From the NCBI RefSeq assembly GCF_001514205.1, contig NZ_KQ948770.1, positions 124,001-188,000 on the forward strand: 64,000 nucleotides of DNA, read 5' to 3'. Of the stretch, positions 9,073 to 17,886 are shown piece after piece. Source of the DNA: Streptomyces griseoruber (GTDB taxonomy: Bacteria > Actinomycetota > Actinomycetes > Streptomycetales > Streptomycetaceae). The translations under genes were made by a program, and so were the position numbers. Numbering within the stretch: the stretch's first letter is position 1; every line of letters starts with the position of its first letter. The notes under the pieces were generated by a model. The model was not told where the DNA came from. It was given only the letters and a program-made list of their open reading frames with translations, and did no database searches.

Positions 9073-9174
9073 CCGCGCCGCGCTTGATCGGCGGCGCGGG
9101 GACAAGGGTAACGGGTGAACACGCGCGCGTGTGGGTCAGTCGGTGCTGAGCCGGGGAGGTACGCGCGCGTGGGC

Positions 9175-10812
9175 TCAGTTGTCGCCCTTGCGGGAGCCGA
9201 GGGTGAGTTCGACGGTGTGGGTCTTGCTGTCGCGCTCGTAGGTGATCGTGACCTTGTCGCCGGGCTGGTGGGTCCAGATCTCGCCGATGAGGGTCGGGCC
9301 GGAGTCGATCACCGTGTCGTCGAGCTTGGTGATGACGTCGCCCGGCTTGAGGCCGGCCTTGTCGGCGGGGCCGCCCGACTCCACGGCGGAGGCACCGCCC
9401 GAGCCCTGGTCGGTGATCTTCGCGCCGTTGCCGGAGTCCTCCAGGGAGACCGACGCGCCGATCTTCGCGTACACCGGCTCACCGGTCTTGATCAGCTGCT
9501 GGGCGACGTACCTGGCCTGGTTGATCGGGATGGCGAAGCCGAGGCCGATCGAGCCGGACTGGGAGGTGCCGCCCAGGCCGCCGCTGCCGGTGGACTGGAT
9601 CGCGGAGTTGATCCCGATGACATTGCCCTGGGCGTCGAGGAGCGGGCCACCGGAGTTGCCCGGGTTGATCGACGCGTCGGTCTGCAGGGCGCTCATGTAG
9701 GACGAGGAGCTGCCGGTGCCGTCGGAGGAGGCCACCGGGCGGTTCTTGGCGCTGATGATGCCCGTGGTCACCGTGTTGGAGAGGCCGAAGGGGGCGCCGA
9801 TGGCGATCGTGGAGTCGCCGACCGCGACCTTGTCGGAGTCGCCGAGGGTGAGCGGCTTGAGGTCCGACGGGGCGTTCTTCAGCTTGATGACGGCGACGTC
9901 GTAGCCCTGGGCGTGGCCGACGACCTCGGCGTCGTACTTCTTGCCGTTCGGGAAGGTGGCCGTCACCTTGCCGCCGTCCACGGCGTCGGCGACGACGTGG
10001 TTGTTGGTGACGATGTGGCCCTGGGTGTCGAAGACGAACCCGGTGCCGGTGCCGCCCTCGCCGTTGCTGGACTCGGCCTGGATGGTGACCGTGGAGGGCA
10101 GGGCCGCCTCGGCCACCGCGGCGACCGATCCCGCGGCGCGCTTCACGTCGCCGCCGCTGGTGGAGGCGGAGACGGTGGTCGAGCCGGTGTTGTCGTCGTT
10201 CTTGGCGAGGGTGTAGCCGAGTCCGCCGCCCAGGCCGCCCGCGACCAGCGCGGCGACGAGCACGGCGGCGACGAGTCCGCCCCGGCCACCGCGCCCCGGC
10301 TTGGGCGCGGGCTGCTGGTAGGAGGCGCCCCAGGCGAGGCCGTCGGCTCCGCCCGCGCCACCGGCTCCGCCCGCGCCACCGGCGCCACCGGCGCCGCCGG
10401 CGCCCGGCGCACCGGCATCGCCGTACGCGTGCGCACCGGCGTCGCCGTACGCGTGCGTGCCGGCGCCGACGCCGGCTTCGGCGTAGAGCGGGGTGGTGGG
10501 CGGGTTCTGCCAGCCGTCCGTCGCGGCGGCGGGGGCTGCGGGTGCGGTCGGAGGTGCGGCCGGCGGGGGCCAGTTGCCCTCGGCGGCGGCCGGCGCCGGC
10601 TGCGGGGCGGCCGGCGGCGGCCAGTCACCCACGGGAGCCGCCGGGGCCGCGGGGGCCGCCGGCGGGGTCTGCGGGAGGGGCGTGGTGGCGCCGGCGTCCG
10701 ACGCGGGCGCCTGAGGGGCGGCGGCCGAGGAGGACTCCACCGGCACGGGGGGTGCGGACGGCGCCGGGGGTACCGGGGTGCCCTCGTTCGTGCCCTCGTT
10801 CTCGGTGCTCAC
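9175..10812 (-). CDS. HtrA/DegP-like membrane serine protease with PDZ domain
   Basis: A 545-residue trypsin-fold protease. Residues 1-175 are a disordered Pro/Ala/Gly-rich cytoplasmic segment with a GGA repeat run near 139-156. A single transmembrane helix spans about 180-201 and places the protease outside the cell. The catalytic triad is visible as His272 (TNNHVV), Asp305 (YDVAVIKL) and Ser387 (NPGNSGGPL). A PDZ domain lies in the last ~100 residues (GGPADKAGLKPGDVI). The GTG at 10812 has GAGGAGAAGAGCT in front of it; the longer ORF lacks a good site. It is likely a surface quality-control or signalling protease. One of several HtrA paralogues typical of Streptomyces. Confidence 0.93.
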   Translation of the reverse strand: MSTENEGTNEGTPVPPAPSAPPVPVESSSAAAPQAPASDAGATTPLPQTPPAAPAAPAAPVGDWPPPAAPQPAPAAAEGNWPPPAAPPTAPAAPAAATDGWQNPPTTPLYAEAGVGAGTHAYGDAGAHAYGDAGAPGAGGAGGAGGAGGAGGAGGADGLAWGASYQQPAPKPGRGGRGGLVAAVLVAALVAGGLGGGLGYTLAKNDDNTGSTTVSASTSGGDVKRAAGSVAAVAEAALPSTVTIQAESSNGEGGTGTGFVFDTQGHIVTNNHVVADAVDGGKVTATFPNGKKYDAEVVGHAQGYDVAVIKLKNAPSDLKPLTLGDSDKVAVGDSTIAIGAPFGLSNTVTTGIISAKNRPVASSDGTGSSSSYMSALQTDASINPGNSGGPLLDAQGNVIGINSAIQSTGSGGLGGTSQSGSIGLGFAIPINQARYVAQQLIKTGEPVYAKIGASVSLEDSGNGAKITDQGSGGASAVESGGPADKAGLKPGDVITKLDDTVIDSGPTLIGEIWTHQPGDKVTITYERDSKTHTVELTLGSRKGDN

Positions 10813-11068
10813 AGCTCTTCTCCTCGATCCACGGCTGTTGTCGTCGGTCGCACTAGGTCTCGCCCGTTCACGCTTGTCGTCGACCCGGCGCGGGGTGGCT
10901 GTGCGTGTGCTTGTGTACTGCTCAGCTTTTCCCACGGGCCGTCAGAGCACCATAAGCGCTGGCTGTGGGTCTCCGGGCAATCTTTATAAGGGACTTTTAG
11001 TGCGCTAAGTGCGCATCTTCGAAACATCTCAGACTGTTCTCAGATGCTCGCGGTGGCACCATGACGCG

Positions 11069-11905
11069 GTGACCCACGCACGGCAGCACCACATTCAAGT
11101 CGTCGCTCACCGCGGAGCCTCCGAGGAGGCCCCCGAGCACACCCTGGCCGCGTACAAGAAGGCGATCGAGGACGGTGCGGACGCCCTCGAATGCGATGTA
11201 CGGCTGACCGCGGACGGACATCTCGTCTGCGTGCACGACCGACGAGTCAACCGTACGTCCAACGGCCGCGGTGCCGTCTCCGCCCTGGAGCTCGCCGATC
11301 TCGCGGCGCTGGACTTCGGTTCCTGGAAGACGAAGGAGGCGCGTGAGGCCTGGCACGCGCGCGTGGAGGACCCGGACTGGGAGGTCCGGCCGGAGGACCG
11401 CGAGGAGACGTCCGTACTGACCCTGGAGCGGCTGCTGGAGCTGGTCTCCGACTCCGGCCGCCGGGTCGAGCTGGCCATCGAGACCAAGCATCCGACGCGC
11501 TGGGCCGGGCAGGTCGAGGAGCGGCTGCTGATACTGCTGAAGCGGTTCGGACTCGACGCGCCGGAGTCGGCGGCCGAGTCGCCGGTGCGGATCATGAGTT
11601 TCTCGGCGCGTTCGCTGTATCGCGTGCGTGCGGTGTCGCCGACGCTGCCGACCGTCTATCTGTCGCAGTTCGCCTCCCCCCGGCTGCGCGACGGGCGGCT
11701 GCCCGCGGGGGTCGGGATCGCGGGCCCCTCGATCCGGATCGTGCGCAACCACCCGGTGTACGTCGAGCGCCTGAAGCAATCCGGTCATCAGGTGCACGTC
11801 TGGACGGTGAACGAGCCGGAGGACGTGGACCTCTGTGTCGAGCTGGGCATCGACGCGATCATCACCAACCGCCCGCGCGCGGTGCTCGACCGGCTGGGGC
11901 GCTGA
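11069..11905 (+). CDS. Glycerophosphodiester phosphodiesterase
   Basis: A 278-residue GDPD-family TIM-barrel enzyme that hydrolyses glycerophosphodiesters to sn-glycerol 3-phosphate and an alcohol, in the cytoplasm since no signal peptide is seen. The signature VVAHRGASEEAPEHTLAAY gives the catalytic His and Glu; ECDVRLTADGHLVCVHD gives the metal ligands and the second catalytic His. The end is typical (VWTVNEPEDVDLCVELGIDAIITNRP). The GTG at 11069 is preferred because conservation begins right after it, although no clear ribosome site is visible. Divergent from the HtrA gene. Confidence 0.92.
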   Translation: MTHARQHHIQVVAHRGASEEAPEHTLAAYKKAIEDGADALECDVRLTADGHLVCVHDRRVNRTSNGRGAVSALELADLAALDFGSWKTKEAREAWHARVEDPDWEVRPEDREETSVLTLERLLELVSDSGRRVELAIETKHPTRWAGQVEERLLILLKRFGLDAPESAAESPVRIMSFSARSLYRVRAVSPTLPTVYLSQFASPRLRDGRLPAGVGIAGPSIRIVRNHPVYVERLKQSGHQVHVWTVNEPEDVDLCVELGIDAIITNRPRAVLDRLGR

Positions 11906-12180
11906 ACGCGCACACCGGCCGGCCGCAGCCCCCTCCGAGGCCCCACAGGTCACTCACACCTCACAGATACCTCACGTCCCCTTGACCCCACGCCAACCCT
12001 CCCGCATCCTCCAAATCGGCCACTCCGTCGAAATTCAGCCATGTGCTTACGGGGAGTGCTCCGGCGCGTTCGCTCCGTATTCGATCGTTGCGCATGCGTC
12101 TGAGGACGTGGATTGGCCGGTTTCCGGTACAGGCCAATGGGGCATCCACACCGTGGCGTGGGGCGAAGGAGGTCTCGGGG

Positions 12181-12732
12181 GTGGCGTTGGTGGTGGCACA
12201 GGAGGTGCCCACGTCGTCGAGCATGGCCGTACCCCATGGCCCTGCGGGCGTGGGGAAGGCGCGACACCGCATGCGTGACCAGTTGCGCAGTGGCGGGGTG
12301 TCGGAAGCGGTCATCGATGATGCCGTGCTGATCCTTTCCGAACTTTTGAGCAATGCGTGCAAACACGGCCGGCCCTTGGGTGACGCCCTGGCGGGGGACG
12401 GCGACGTACGTGCCGCGTGGCGGGTCGACACCGGCGGCCGGCTGGTCGTCGAGGTGACCGACGGCGGCGGTCCGACGCGGCCCTCGCCGGCCACGCCCTC
12501 CGTCACCGCGCACGGCGGCCGGGGGCTGAACATCATCACGGCCCTGTCCGACGACTGGGGGGTACGGGACGACGCCCGCGGCGAGGTCACCGTGTGGGTC
12601 CTCGTCCACGCGGACGCCTTCGACCCCGACGCCGGCTGCCGTCGCGACGACTTCGCCTCCCGGGTCGCCGCGCCCTCGGTGTCGTCGGTGCCGGGACTGG
12701 ACTTCGCCGACGCGTTCGACGACCTGGACTGA
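12181..12732 (+). CDS. Anti-sigma-type ATP-binding protein (HATPase_c, RsbW/SpoIIAB-like)
   Basis: A 183-residue protein with a GHKL ATPase domain. The N box is ELLSNACKHG, the G1 box EVTDGGG and the G2 box GGRGLNII. The GTG at 12181 has a very strong GAAGGAGGT site seven bases before it. The domain stands alone, as in the large Streptomyces family of serine-kinase/anti-sigma regulators that phosphorylate anti-sigma-factor antagonists or bind sigma factors. No sigma factor or antagonist is adjacent. The C-terminal tail (after about residue 150) is Asp-rich and probably flexible. Confidence 0.85.
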   Translation: MALVVAQEVPTSSSMAVPHGPAGVGKARHRMRDQLRSGGVSEAVIDDAVLILSELLSNACKHGRPLGDALAGDGDVRAAWRVDTGGRLVVEVTDGGGPTRPSPATPSVTAHGGRGLNIITALSDDWGVRDDARGEVTVWVLVHADAFDPDAGCRRDDFASRVAAPSVSSVPGLDFADAFDDLD

Positions 12733-12744
12733 CCCCGGCCGACC

Positions 12745-13062
12745 CCACCGGTCCGGACCGACCCCGCACGCGCGCCACCGGTCCGGACCGACCCGGCCGA
12801 CACCCACCGGCCCGGACCCACCCCGCACGCGCCCCACCGGCCCGGACCCACTCGGCCGACACCCACCGGTCCGGCCCGGCCCCGCACGCGCCCCACCGGC
12901 CCGGACCCAGCCCAACCTGCTCCGACCGGCCCGGACCCGCCTCGGCCGCCACCGTCCGGTCCGGCCCGGACCGGACGCAACCTGCTCCGACCGGCACGAA
13001 CCGGCCGCGATCCATCCCGATCAGCCCCGATCAGCCCCGATCCGCCCCGATCCGCCCTCATC
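12745..13062. repeat. C-rich imperfect tandem repeats with higher-order ~59-bp period
   Basis: After the anti-sigma-type gene, units of about 29-30 bp beginning CCACCGG follow each other. Their ends alternate between GCACGCGCC and GGCCGACAC, giving a 59-bp higher-order period through three double units, then degrade. Many units contain palindromic ACCGGTCCGGACCG-like cores. From about 13008 a second short repeat, CCGATCAGCC/CCGATCCGCC, appears five times. The strand is strongly C over G. No stop-free conserved protein was recognised across it, and it ends just before two DnaA boxes. Confidence 0.75.
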
Positions 13063-13084
13063 AACCCCCTGAAGTACCAACCCG

Positions 13085-13093
13085 TTGTCCACA
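13085..13093 (+). promoter_or_regulatory. DnaA box
   Basis: TTGTCCACA is the preferred Streptomyces DnaA-binding 9-mer. It is the first of a direct pair 18 bp apart in front of the SEC-C gene. Confidence 0.7.
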
Positions 13094-13102
13094 ACCGCCG
13101 CG

Positions 13103-13111
13103 TTGTCCACA
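13103..13111 (+). promoter_or_regulatory. DnaA box
   Basis: A second exact TTGTCCACA in the same orientation, 18 bp after the first. The pair sits about 75 bp upstream of the SEC-C protein start, where bound DnaA could affect transcription. Confidence 0.7.
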
Positions 13112-13183
13112 GGTTCCCGTGGTCTCGGGTGCGAACGGCTAGGCTCCGCCCGTACCAGACGAGCCGTACCCGGGAGACACCCA

Positions 13184-14149
13184 GTGGCCAAGAAGCGACC
13201 CCAGACGAAGGCCGGCCAGCCGCAGCTCACGGACGGGGAGATCCCGGTCGTCGGCGCCCGGGAGCCCTGCCCGTGCGGCAGCGGCCGCCGCTACAAGGCC
13301 TGTCACGGCCGGGCCGCCGCGCACGCGGTGACCGAGCTGGTGCAGCGCCCCTTCGAGGGACTGCCGGGCGAGTGCGACTGGGTGGCGCTGCGCGAGCTGG
13401 TCCCGGCCGCCACGGTCGAGCTGACGCTGAAGGACGGCCTGCCCGAGGGCGTCCCCTCCGTCACCCTCGCCACGGTCCTGCCGATGGCGTGGCCCGCGCT
13501 GCGCCGCGACGACGGCTCGGTGCTGCTCGGCCTGCAGAACGACACGCCGTCCGGTGACATCAGCCGCGACCTGGCGGACACCCTCCAGCGGGCCCTCGAG
13601 GCACAGCCGGGTACTCCGGTGCAGGCCCGCCGTGCCCCGGCGGACGGTCCCCGGATGCAGGATCTGCTCGACGCCGAAGGCGTGTTCGAGCCAGTTGTGC
13701 ACGACGGTTTCGAGTTCTGGGTGCCGGACCCGGAGAACGCCGCTCCGGACGTCGCCGCCTCCCTGGAGCGGGCCAACGCGGCGGCGATCCCGACCGTGAA
13801 GCTGACCGGTGTGGACTCCGCGTACTGGTGCGAGACGCCGGACAAGAACCACCTGCGGTGGGTCATGCCGCACCCGGAGGAGCGGCTTCTGGACGCTCTC
13901 GCGCGGCTGCACGCGGCGGGCCGTTCCAGCCTCGGTGAGGGGACCCGACTGGTGGGCTCCTTCCGGGCGCACGGCCTGACCGTGCCGGTCTGGGACCTGC
14001 CGAGCGGGGTCTCGGCGGACGACGTCGAGAAGCCGGCCGCCGAGTTCGCCGAGCGGCTCGCGGCGGCCCTGGCCTCGGAGGCGCCGCTGACCCCCGAGGA
14101 GCGCCGGGCGCGCGGCGGGCTCACCAACCGCCAGGTGACGCTCAGCTGA
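13184..14149 (+). CDS. SEC-C motif (zinc-binding) protein, DUF5926-like
   Basis: A 321-residue cytoplasmic protein. Near residues 25-45 it carries a SEC-C zinc motif, EPCPCGSGRRYKACHG, the same C-x-C-x8-C-H module that ends SecA. The remaining sequence is a conserved actinobacterial domain with no recognised catalytic motif (EFWVPDPENAAPDV, DSAYWCETPDKNHLRWVMPH). The GTG at 13184 is chosen because it follows GGGAGA and sits just before the conserved basic start AKKRPQTK. SEC-C modules usually bind partner proteins or ribosomes; the role here is unknown. Confidence 0.85.
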   Translation: MAKKRPQTKAGQPQLTDGEIPVVGAREPCPCGSGRRYKACHGRAAAHAVTELVQRPFEGLPGECDWVALRELVPAATVELTLKDGLPEGVPSVTLATVLPMAWPALRRDDGSVLLGLQNDTPSGDISRDLADTLQRALEAQPGTPVQARRAPADGPRMQDLLDAEGVFEPVVHDGFEFWVPDPENAAPDVAASLERANAAAIPTVKLTGVDSAYWCETPDKNHLRWVMPHPEERLLDALARLHAAGRSSLGEGTRLVGSFRAHGLTVPVWDLPSGVSADDVEKPAAEFAERLAAALASEAPLTPEERRARGGLTNRQVTLS

Positions 14150-14291
14150 CGCACGGTCGCCGGACAGCGCTCCGGCTGACCGCTCGGTCAGCCGGGCCGG
14201 ACGGACGGAAGGCGTGACTCCGCTCACAACTCCCGTACGCACAAGGTGAGTCGGCGCCAGAAATCGCCGATCAGCGAGTGTCCGAAAGCCC

Positions 14292-14392
14292 GATGCAAAC
14301 CAGAGATCGAATTTGCCTGGAGCCGATCTCTTGTTACCGTTCCAATAGCCCGGTTGCTGGTGCATCCCCCGTCGCCAGCAACCGGGTCTTTT
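14292..14392 (+). ncRNA. Candidate structured RNA ending in a strong intrinsic terminator
   Basis: Two hairpins follow each other on the plus strand: GAGATCG/CGATCTC (14303-14330) and a 12-bp perfect stem, CCCGGTTGCTGG with CCAGCAACCGGG (14349-14386), followed by TCTTTT. GATGCA-AA-CCAG at 14292-14303 can instead pair with CTGGTGCATC at 14357-14366, which would disrupt the terminator stem. There is no downstream plus-strand gene to regulate, since the next gene is convergent. Either this is a small RNA with its own terminator or simply the distal terminator of the SEC-C transcript. No promoter was identified. Confidence 0.4.
14349..14392 (+). terminator. Intrinsic terminator with 12-bp perfect stem
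   Basis: A perfect 12-bp stem, a 14-base loop with five C, and TCTTTT directly after the 3' arm. It is oriented for plus-strand transcripts and is one of the few classical T-tract terminators in this window. Confidence 0.85.
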
Positions 14393-14428
14393 CATGTCCG
14401 GTCGGTCCGGTCGGAACCGACCCGTCTG

Positions 14429-15019
14429 TCAACTGCCGTCGAAGCCCGGGGAGTTGCTGCCGGAGCGCAGCAGCAGCGGCCCTTCACCGGCCTCCCCCGC
14501 GAACGCCGAGAACTCGGCGACGGCGGTGTACGCGTCCAGGCTCCCCCGCGTCCGTTCACGAGGCGTCTCACAGGTCTCCGGCTCGTCCTCGGCGGCCACG
14601 GCGCAGCGCATCTGCACCGTGCGCCCCTCGGGCGCCAGGAGGCTCAGGACGGCGTCCAGGGCCCGTCCCGTGGCGTTGCGGTAGTAGGTGCGCGCCCAGG
14701 TGTCCTCGCCCTGGGTCAGCACACAGGTCTGCGCCTCGACGCCCTCGGGCGAGGTCAGCCCGGGACCGCAGCGGGCGGCGGTGGCGAGGCCGAGGCCGAG
14801 CAGCAGCGGGGAGGAGGCAGCGGACGGGGCCGGGGAGGGGGCCGGGAAGGCGGAGGGCGCCTTCGGGTCCGTGTCCCCGTCCCCGGCCCTGTCCGAGGAC
14901 ATCAGGGAGCGCACCGCAAAGCGGCCTTCGTCTCCGACCTGCCCCGCGGAAGCCATGGCCAGAGGCAGTGCGAGCGCGCAGGTCACGACCCCGCCGAGGG
15001 CGAGGAGACGAAGGTTCAT
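14429..15019 (-). CDS. Secreted protein of unknown function
   Basis: A 196-residue protein with an N-terminal signal sequence (MNLRLLALGGVVTCALALPL, likely cut near residue 26), a Pro/Ala/Ser-rich linker (about 50-72), then a domain of about 120 residues with four cysteines (ARCGPG, AQTCVL, QMRCAV, ETCETP) that could form two disulfides. The segment TWARTYYRNATGRALDAVLSLLAPEGRTVQ looks like a folded beta-rich domain when read in pieces. The ATG at 15019 is chosen because it starts the signal peptide; no ribosome site is evident. No family was recognised. It follows the degenerate primase-like gene on the same strand. Confidence 0.7.
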   Translation of the reverse strand: MNLRLLALGGVVTCALALPLAMASAGQVGDEGRFAVRSLMSSDRAGDGDTDPKAPSAFPAPSPAPSAASSPLLLGLGLATAARCGPGLTSPEGVEAQTCVLTQGEDTWARTYYRNATGRALDAVLSLLAPEGRTVQMRCAVAAEDEPETCETPRERTRGSLDAYTAVAEFSAFAGEAGEGPLLLRSGSNSPGFDGS

Positions 15020-15075
15020 AGGGGGAAGATAGGGGGCGAAACCGGGCCTCCCCGGTCGGCGCGCGCCCGACACCC

Positions 15076-15741
15076 CTACATCTCGGGCGCGCTCACACCC
15101 GTACGAGTGAGGGCGTCGACGACGGCGTCCACCACGGCCTCGACGTCGGGCAGCCAGGGGGAGGCCGAGCCGGGCAGCGGGGCGCGTTCCCAGCGGATGT
15201 CGCCGCGGCCGGTCTCGGAGGGGGGCAGGGCGAGGTAGCCGCCCTCGCTGTGGAAGCGCAGGGAGCCGGGGACGAAGTCCTTGGCGTACAGCAGTTCGCC
15301 CAGCTGCTCCATGGAGTAGGGGCGGACGAGGATCGCCCAGCGGGTGGGCGAGGCGACGACCGGGCCGAGCCGCATGCCCTGCCGGTCCAGCGCCACGAGC
15401 GCGCGGGACGCGGCGAGCGCGGGAAGGCTGACCGCGCAGGGCGCCTCACCCCCCGTCGCGAGGATGATCGGCGCGGCCGGCCGGTTGGTCCACCACCAGC
15501 GCACCATACGGGCGTCGGTGGTGGCCGCGAGCAGGCCGGGGTCGAAGGGGTGCGCGCCGGGCAGCACGCACTCCGGGTCGGGACAGCCGCACCGCGAGGT
15601 GCTGCGCTGGTCCGCCGTCACGCCGGGCAGGACGGGCCACTGCCACTCCGTCGCGAAGGTCAGGGCCGAGTCGATCAACTCAGGCCCCTTGTCGCCGGAC
15701 TGGGACAGAAGCCTGCGTCGCCTTCCGAGGATCTCGCGCAT
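15076..15741 (-). CDS. Degenerate Prim-Pol-like protein
   Basis: A 221-residue protein resembling the N-terminal half of bacterial primase/polymerase proteins. The early part (LTFATEWQWPVLPG) and the Cys cluster CGCPDPECVLPGAHPFDPG are typical, as is WWWTNRPAAPIILATG. The metal-binding hhDhD motif expected after this point is replaced by CAVSLPALAASRALVALD, so catalytic activity is doubtful. It may be a non-catalytic DNA-binding or regulatory derivative. It lies divergent from the PP2C phosphatase gene. A second, apparently intact Prim-Pol gene lies at 6225-7172. Confidence 0.75.
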   Translation of the reverse strand: MREILGRRRRLLSQSGDKGPELIDSALTFATEWQWPVLPGVTADQRSTSRCGCPDPECVLPGAHPFDPGLLAATTDARMVRWWWTNRPAAPIILATGGEAPCAVSLPALAASRALVALDRQGMRLGPVVASPTRWAILVRPYSMEQLGELLYAKDFVPGSLRFHSEGGYLALPPSETGRGDIRWERAPLPGSASPWLPDVEAVVDAVVDALTRTGVSAPEM

Positions 15742-16227
15742 GAGCGCTCGTTCCTTTCCGTTGCACCGCTGGCAACACCGTGGGCCACATCACACCATGT
15801 GTAGATCAGTTCACTGGGCGTACCTGTTGGCGCATCACACCCCTGTCCTGGACAAGGGGAACCCCTGGGGCCGAGCTCCGGCCGCTTCCGCGGCCGCTCC
15901 GCCGACTTGCGTCCATCAAAACGCTGGGCGTGGCGTGGGGTGGCGAAGTCTGGCGTTTTGCCGCTCGCCGTATTTCTCTCGGCCTCCGCCACGGGAGGAT
16001 GGGGCACGGTCGTCGGTGGCTATGACGCCCGGTTCGGCCACCAGGTTCCGGGTGGCTCCCGACGACCCCTGGTCCTTACCGAGTACGTACCCATCACGAC
16101 CGTTGTGACGCTCCGTGGAGCAAGGCCAGTCGACCGCAAACAACCGTAACCCGAGTCAGTTTTAAGCCATTTTCACTATTCGACAAGAGGGCGGGAAGAG
16201 TCGCGTCCGATTCCCCCCAAAGGCCTC
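15742..16227. other. Divergent intergenic region between Prim-Pol-like and PP2C genes
   Basis: A 486-bp non-coding stretch. It contains several short dyads, including CCCCTGTCC/GGACAAGGGG around 15840-15858 and TTGC/GCAA arms near 15760-15774. A low-GC segment (16140-16200) precedes the phosphatase gene and probably holds its promoter. No conserved ORF was seen. Confidence 0.45.
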
Positions 16228-17772
16228 ATGGACACCACTAATCCCAGCAGGACAATGCTGGACATCCCCTTACGAGTGCGTGTACATGTGGAGACACTGC
16301 TAGCGGCGCAGATTGACATGGGGGTTTGCGATGCTTTTGAGCAATATGCTCCGGTCCGAGAGCCGGATGCCATGAACGCCCCTCACGCTCCGAAAGTGGC
16401 TGGAATCGATTCAACGGTTCCCTCGCCAGCACACACTGTCGCGCCCGCGCCCGCCTCCCCGGAAGCCCCGTCGGCCGCCGCGGCCCCCTCGGACCCGGGC
16501 AGCCTGCTCACGGACCGGCTCGCCGGCTGGGTCTCGGACCTCACGACCCTGCACGAACTCACCGAACGTCTGGCCCGCACGGACGCACTGAGCGAGGCAC
16601 TGACCGAACTGCTGCGCGCCGGAGCCGCCCTCGTGGGCGCCCGGCGCGGTCTCGTCGTCCTGGAACCGGCCAGCGGCCTCGGCCCCGACACCACCATCGG
16701 CCTCGGACTCGGCCGCGCGGACCTCGGCCACATCGAGACCGTGCCGCGCAGCGCCCTCTCCTACGGCCGGATCCTCGACGGCCTGCCCGGCGCCGACGGC
16801 GAGATCGCCGAGCCCGACCTGCTCGCCGAGGACGGCCTCGACCCCCGCCACCGCGAGGTGGCCGCCCGCCTCGGCTACGCCGCGAGCTACGCCCTGCCGC
16901 TGGTCGCCGAGGGCCCCGAGGGCCGTGTCGGCGCCGCCGTCTGGCTCTACGACGAGCCCGCCGAGCCGGGCGAGCGCCAGCGCCATCTGATCGGTCTGTA
17001 CGTCCGCACCGCCGCCGAGCACCTGGCCCGGCTCGTCGAGGTCGAGCGCACGCGCGCGTCCATGGCCACGATGGCCGAGGAACTGCTGCCGTCCCGGCTG
17101 CCGAGAGTGCCCGGCGTCCAGCTCGCGGCCCGCCGCAGCAGCGGCCCGCGCGGCGGCGGCGACTGGTACGACGCGCTGCCGCTGCCGGACGCGGCCCTCG
17201 GCCTCGCCGTCGGGTCGGTCACCGGCTCCGGGCCGAGCGCGATCGCCGCGATGGGCCGGCTGCGCGCCTCCCTGCGGGCGTACGCCGTGATGGAGGGCGA
17301 GGACCCGGTCGCCGTCCTGTCCGACCTGGAGCTGCTGCTGCGCCTCACCGAGCCCGCCCGCTCCGCGACCGCCCTGTTCGCCTACTGTGAACCCACCCTG
17401 CGCAAGATCACCCTGGCCGGGGCCGGGCACTGCCCGCCGCTGCTGGTGGGCGAACACCGCACCGAGTTCGTGGAGACCTCCGTCTCCGCTCCGCTCGGCA
17501 TGCTGACCTGCTGGGAGGCACCGAGCGTCGAGCTGGAGCCGGAGCCCGGCGAGACGGTTCTGCTCTACACCGACGGGCTGCTGCACCGCACCGGTGACCC
17601 CGTCGACCGTGCCTTCGCCCGGCTGCACGCGGCCGCCTGCGGAACGCCGAAGGCCCTGCGGGGCGACCCCGGGGCGATCGCCGACCATGTGCTGCGCACG
17701 GTGCTGCCGGGCGGGGCCGCCGAGCGGGACAGCGACGAGGACGTGGTGCTGCTGGCGGCGCGCTTCGACTGA
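16228..17772 (+). CDS. PP2C-type (SpoIIE-like) serine phosphatase with GAF domain
   Basis: A 514-residue protein. A disordered N-terminal region is followed by a GAF-like sensor domain (about 105-275; ALVGARRGLVVLEPASGLG) and a C-terminal SpoIIE-type PP2C domain (about 285-514). Metal-site motifs are visible as GGGDWYDALPLPD and LLYTDGLLHR, with DSDEDVVLLAARFD at the end. Such proteins dephosphorylate anti-sigma-factor antagonists in partner-switching pathways, which suits the two RsbW-like proteins in this window. Codon 15 is TTA, so translation may depend on the bldA tRNA. Starts at codon 1 or codon 10 both keep that TTA; a third at 16372 would exclude it. Confidence 0.85.
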   Translation: MDTTNPSRTMLDIPLRVRVHVETLLAAQIDMGVCDAFEQYAPVREPDAMNAPHAPKVAGIDSTVPSPAHTVAPAPASPEAPSAAAAPSDPGSLLTDRLAGWVSDLTTLHELTERLARTDALSEALTELLRAGAALVGARRGLVVLEPASGLGPDTTIGLGLGRADLGHIETVPRSALSYGRILDGLPGADGEIAEPDLLAEDGLDPRHREVAARLGYAASYALPLVAEGPEGRVGAAVWLYDEPAEPGERQRHLIGLYVRTAAEHLARLVEVERTRASMATMAEELLPSRLPRVPGVQLAARRSSGPRGGGDWYDALPLPDAALGLAVGSVTGSGPSAIAAMGRLRASLRAYAVMEGEDPVAVLSDLELLLRLTEPARSATALFAYCEPTLRKITLAGAGHCPPLLVGEHRTEFVETSVSAPLGMLTCWEAPSVELEPEPGETVLLYTDGLLHRTGDPVDRAFARLHAAACGTPKALRGDPGAIADHVLRTVLPGGAAERDSDEDVVLLAARFD

Positions 17773-17886
17773 GCGACCGGGGTCGCGGGCTCCCCGAGCT
17801 TCTGAGCTCCTGAGTTCCTCCCCTGGGCTGTCTCCCGTACGACCGTACGATGGAGAGGGTCCAGTGCCGTATCGAGGAGGATGACC

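Noticed and set aside
12745..13062. CRISPR array
   Set aside because: Units are imperfect, directly adjacent and without unique spacers; no cas gene is present.
14292..14392. Member of the actinobacterial 6C RNA family
   Set aside because: That family has two hairpins each with at least six C in the loop; here only one loop has five C.
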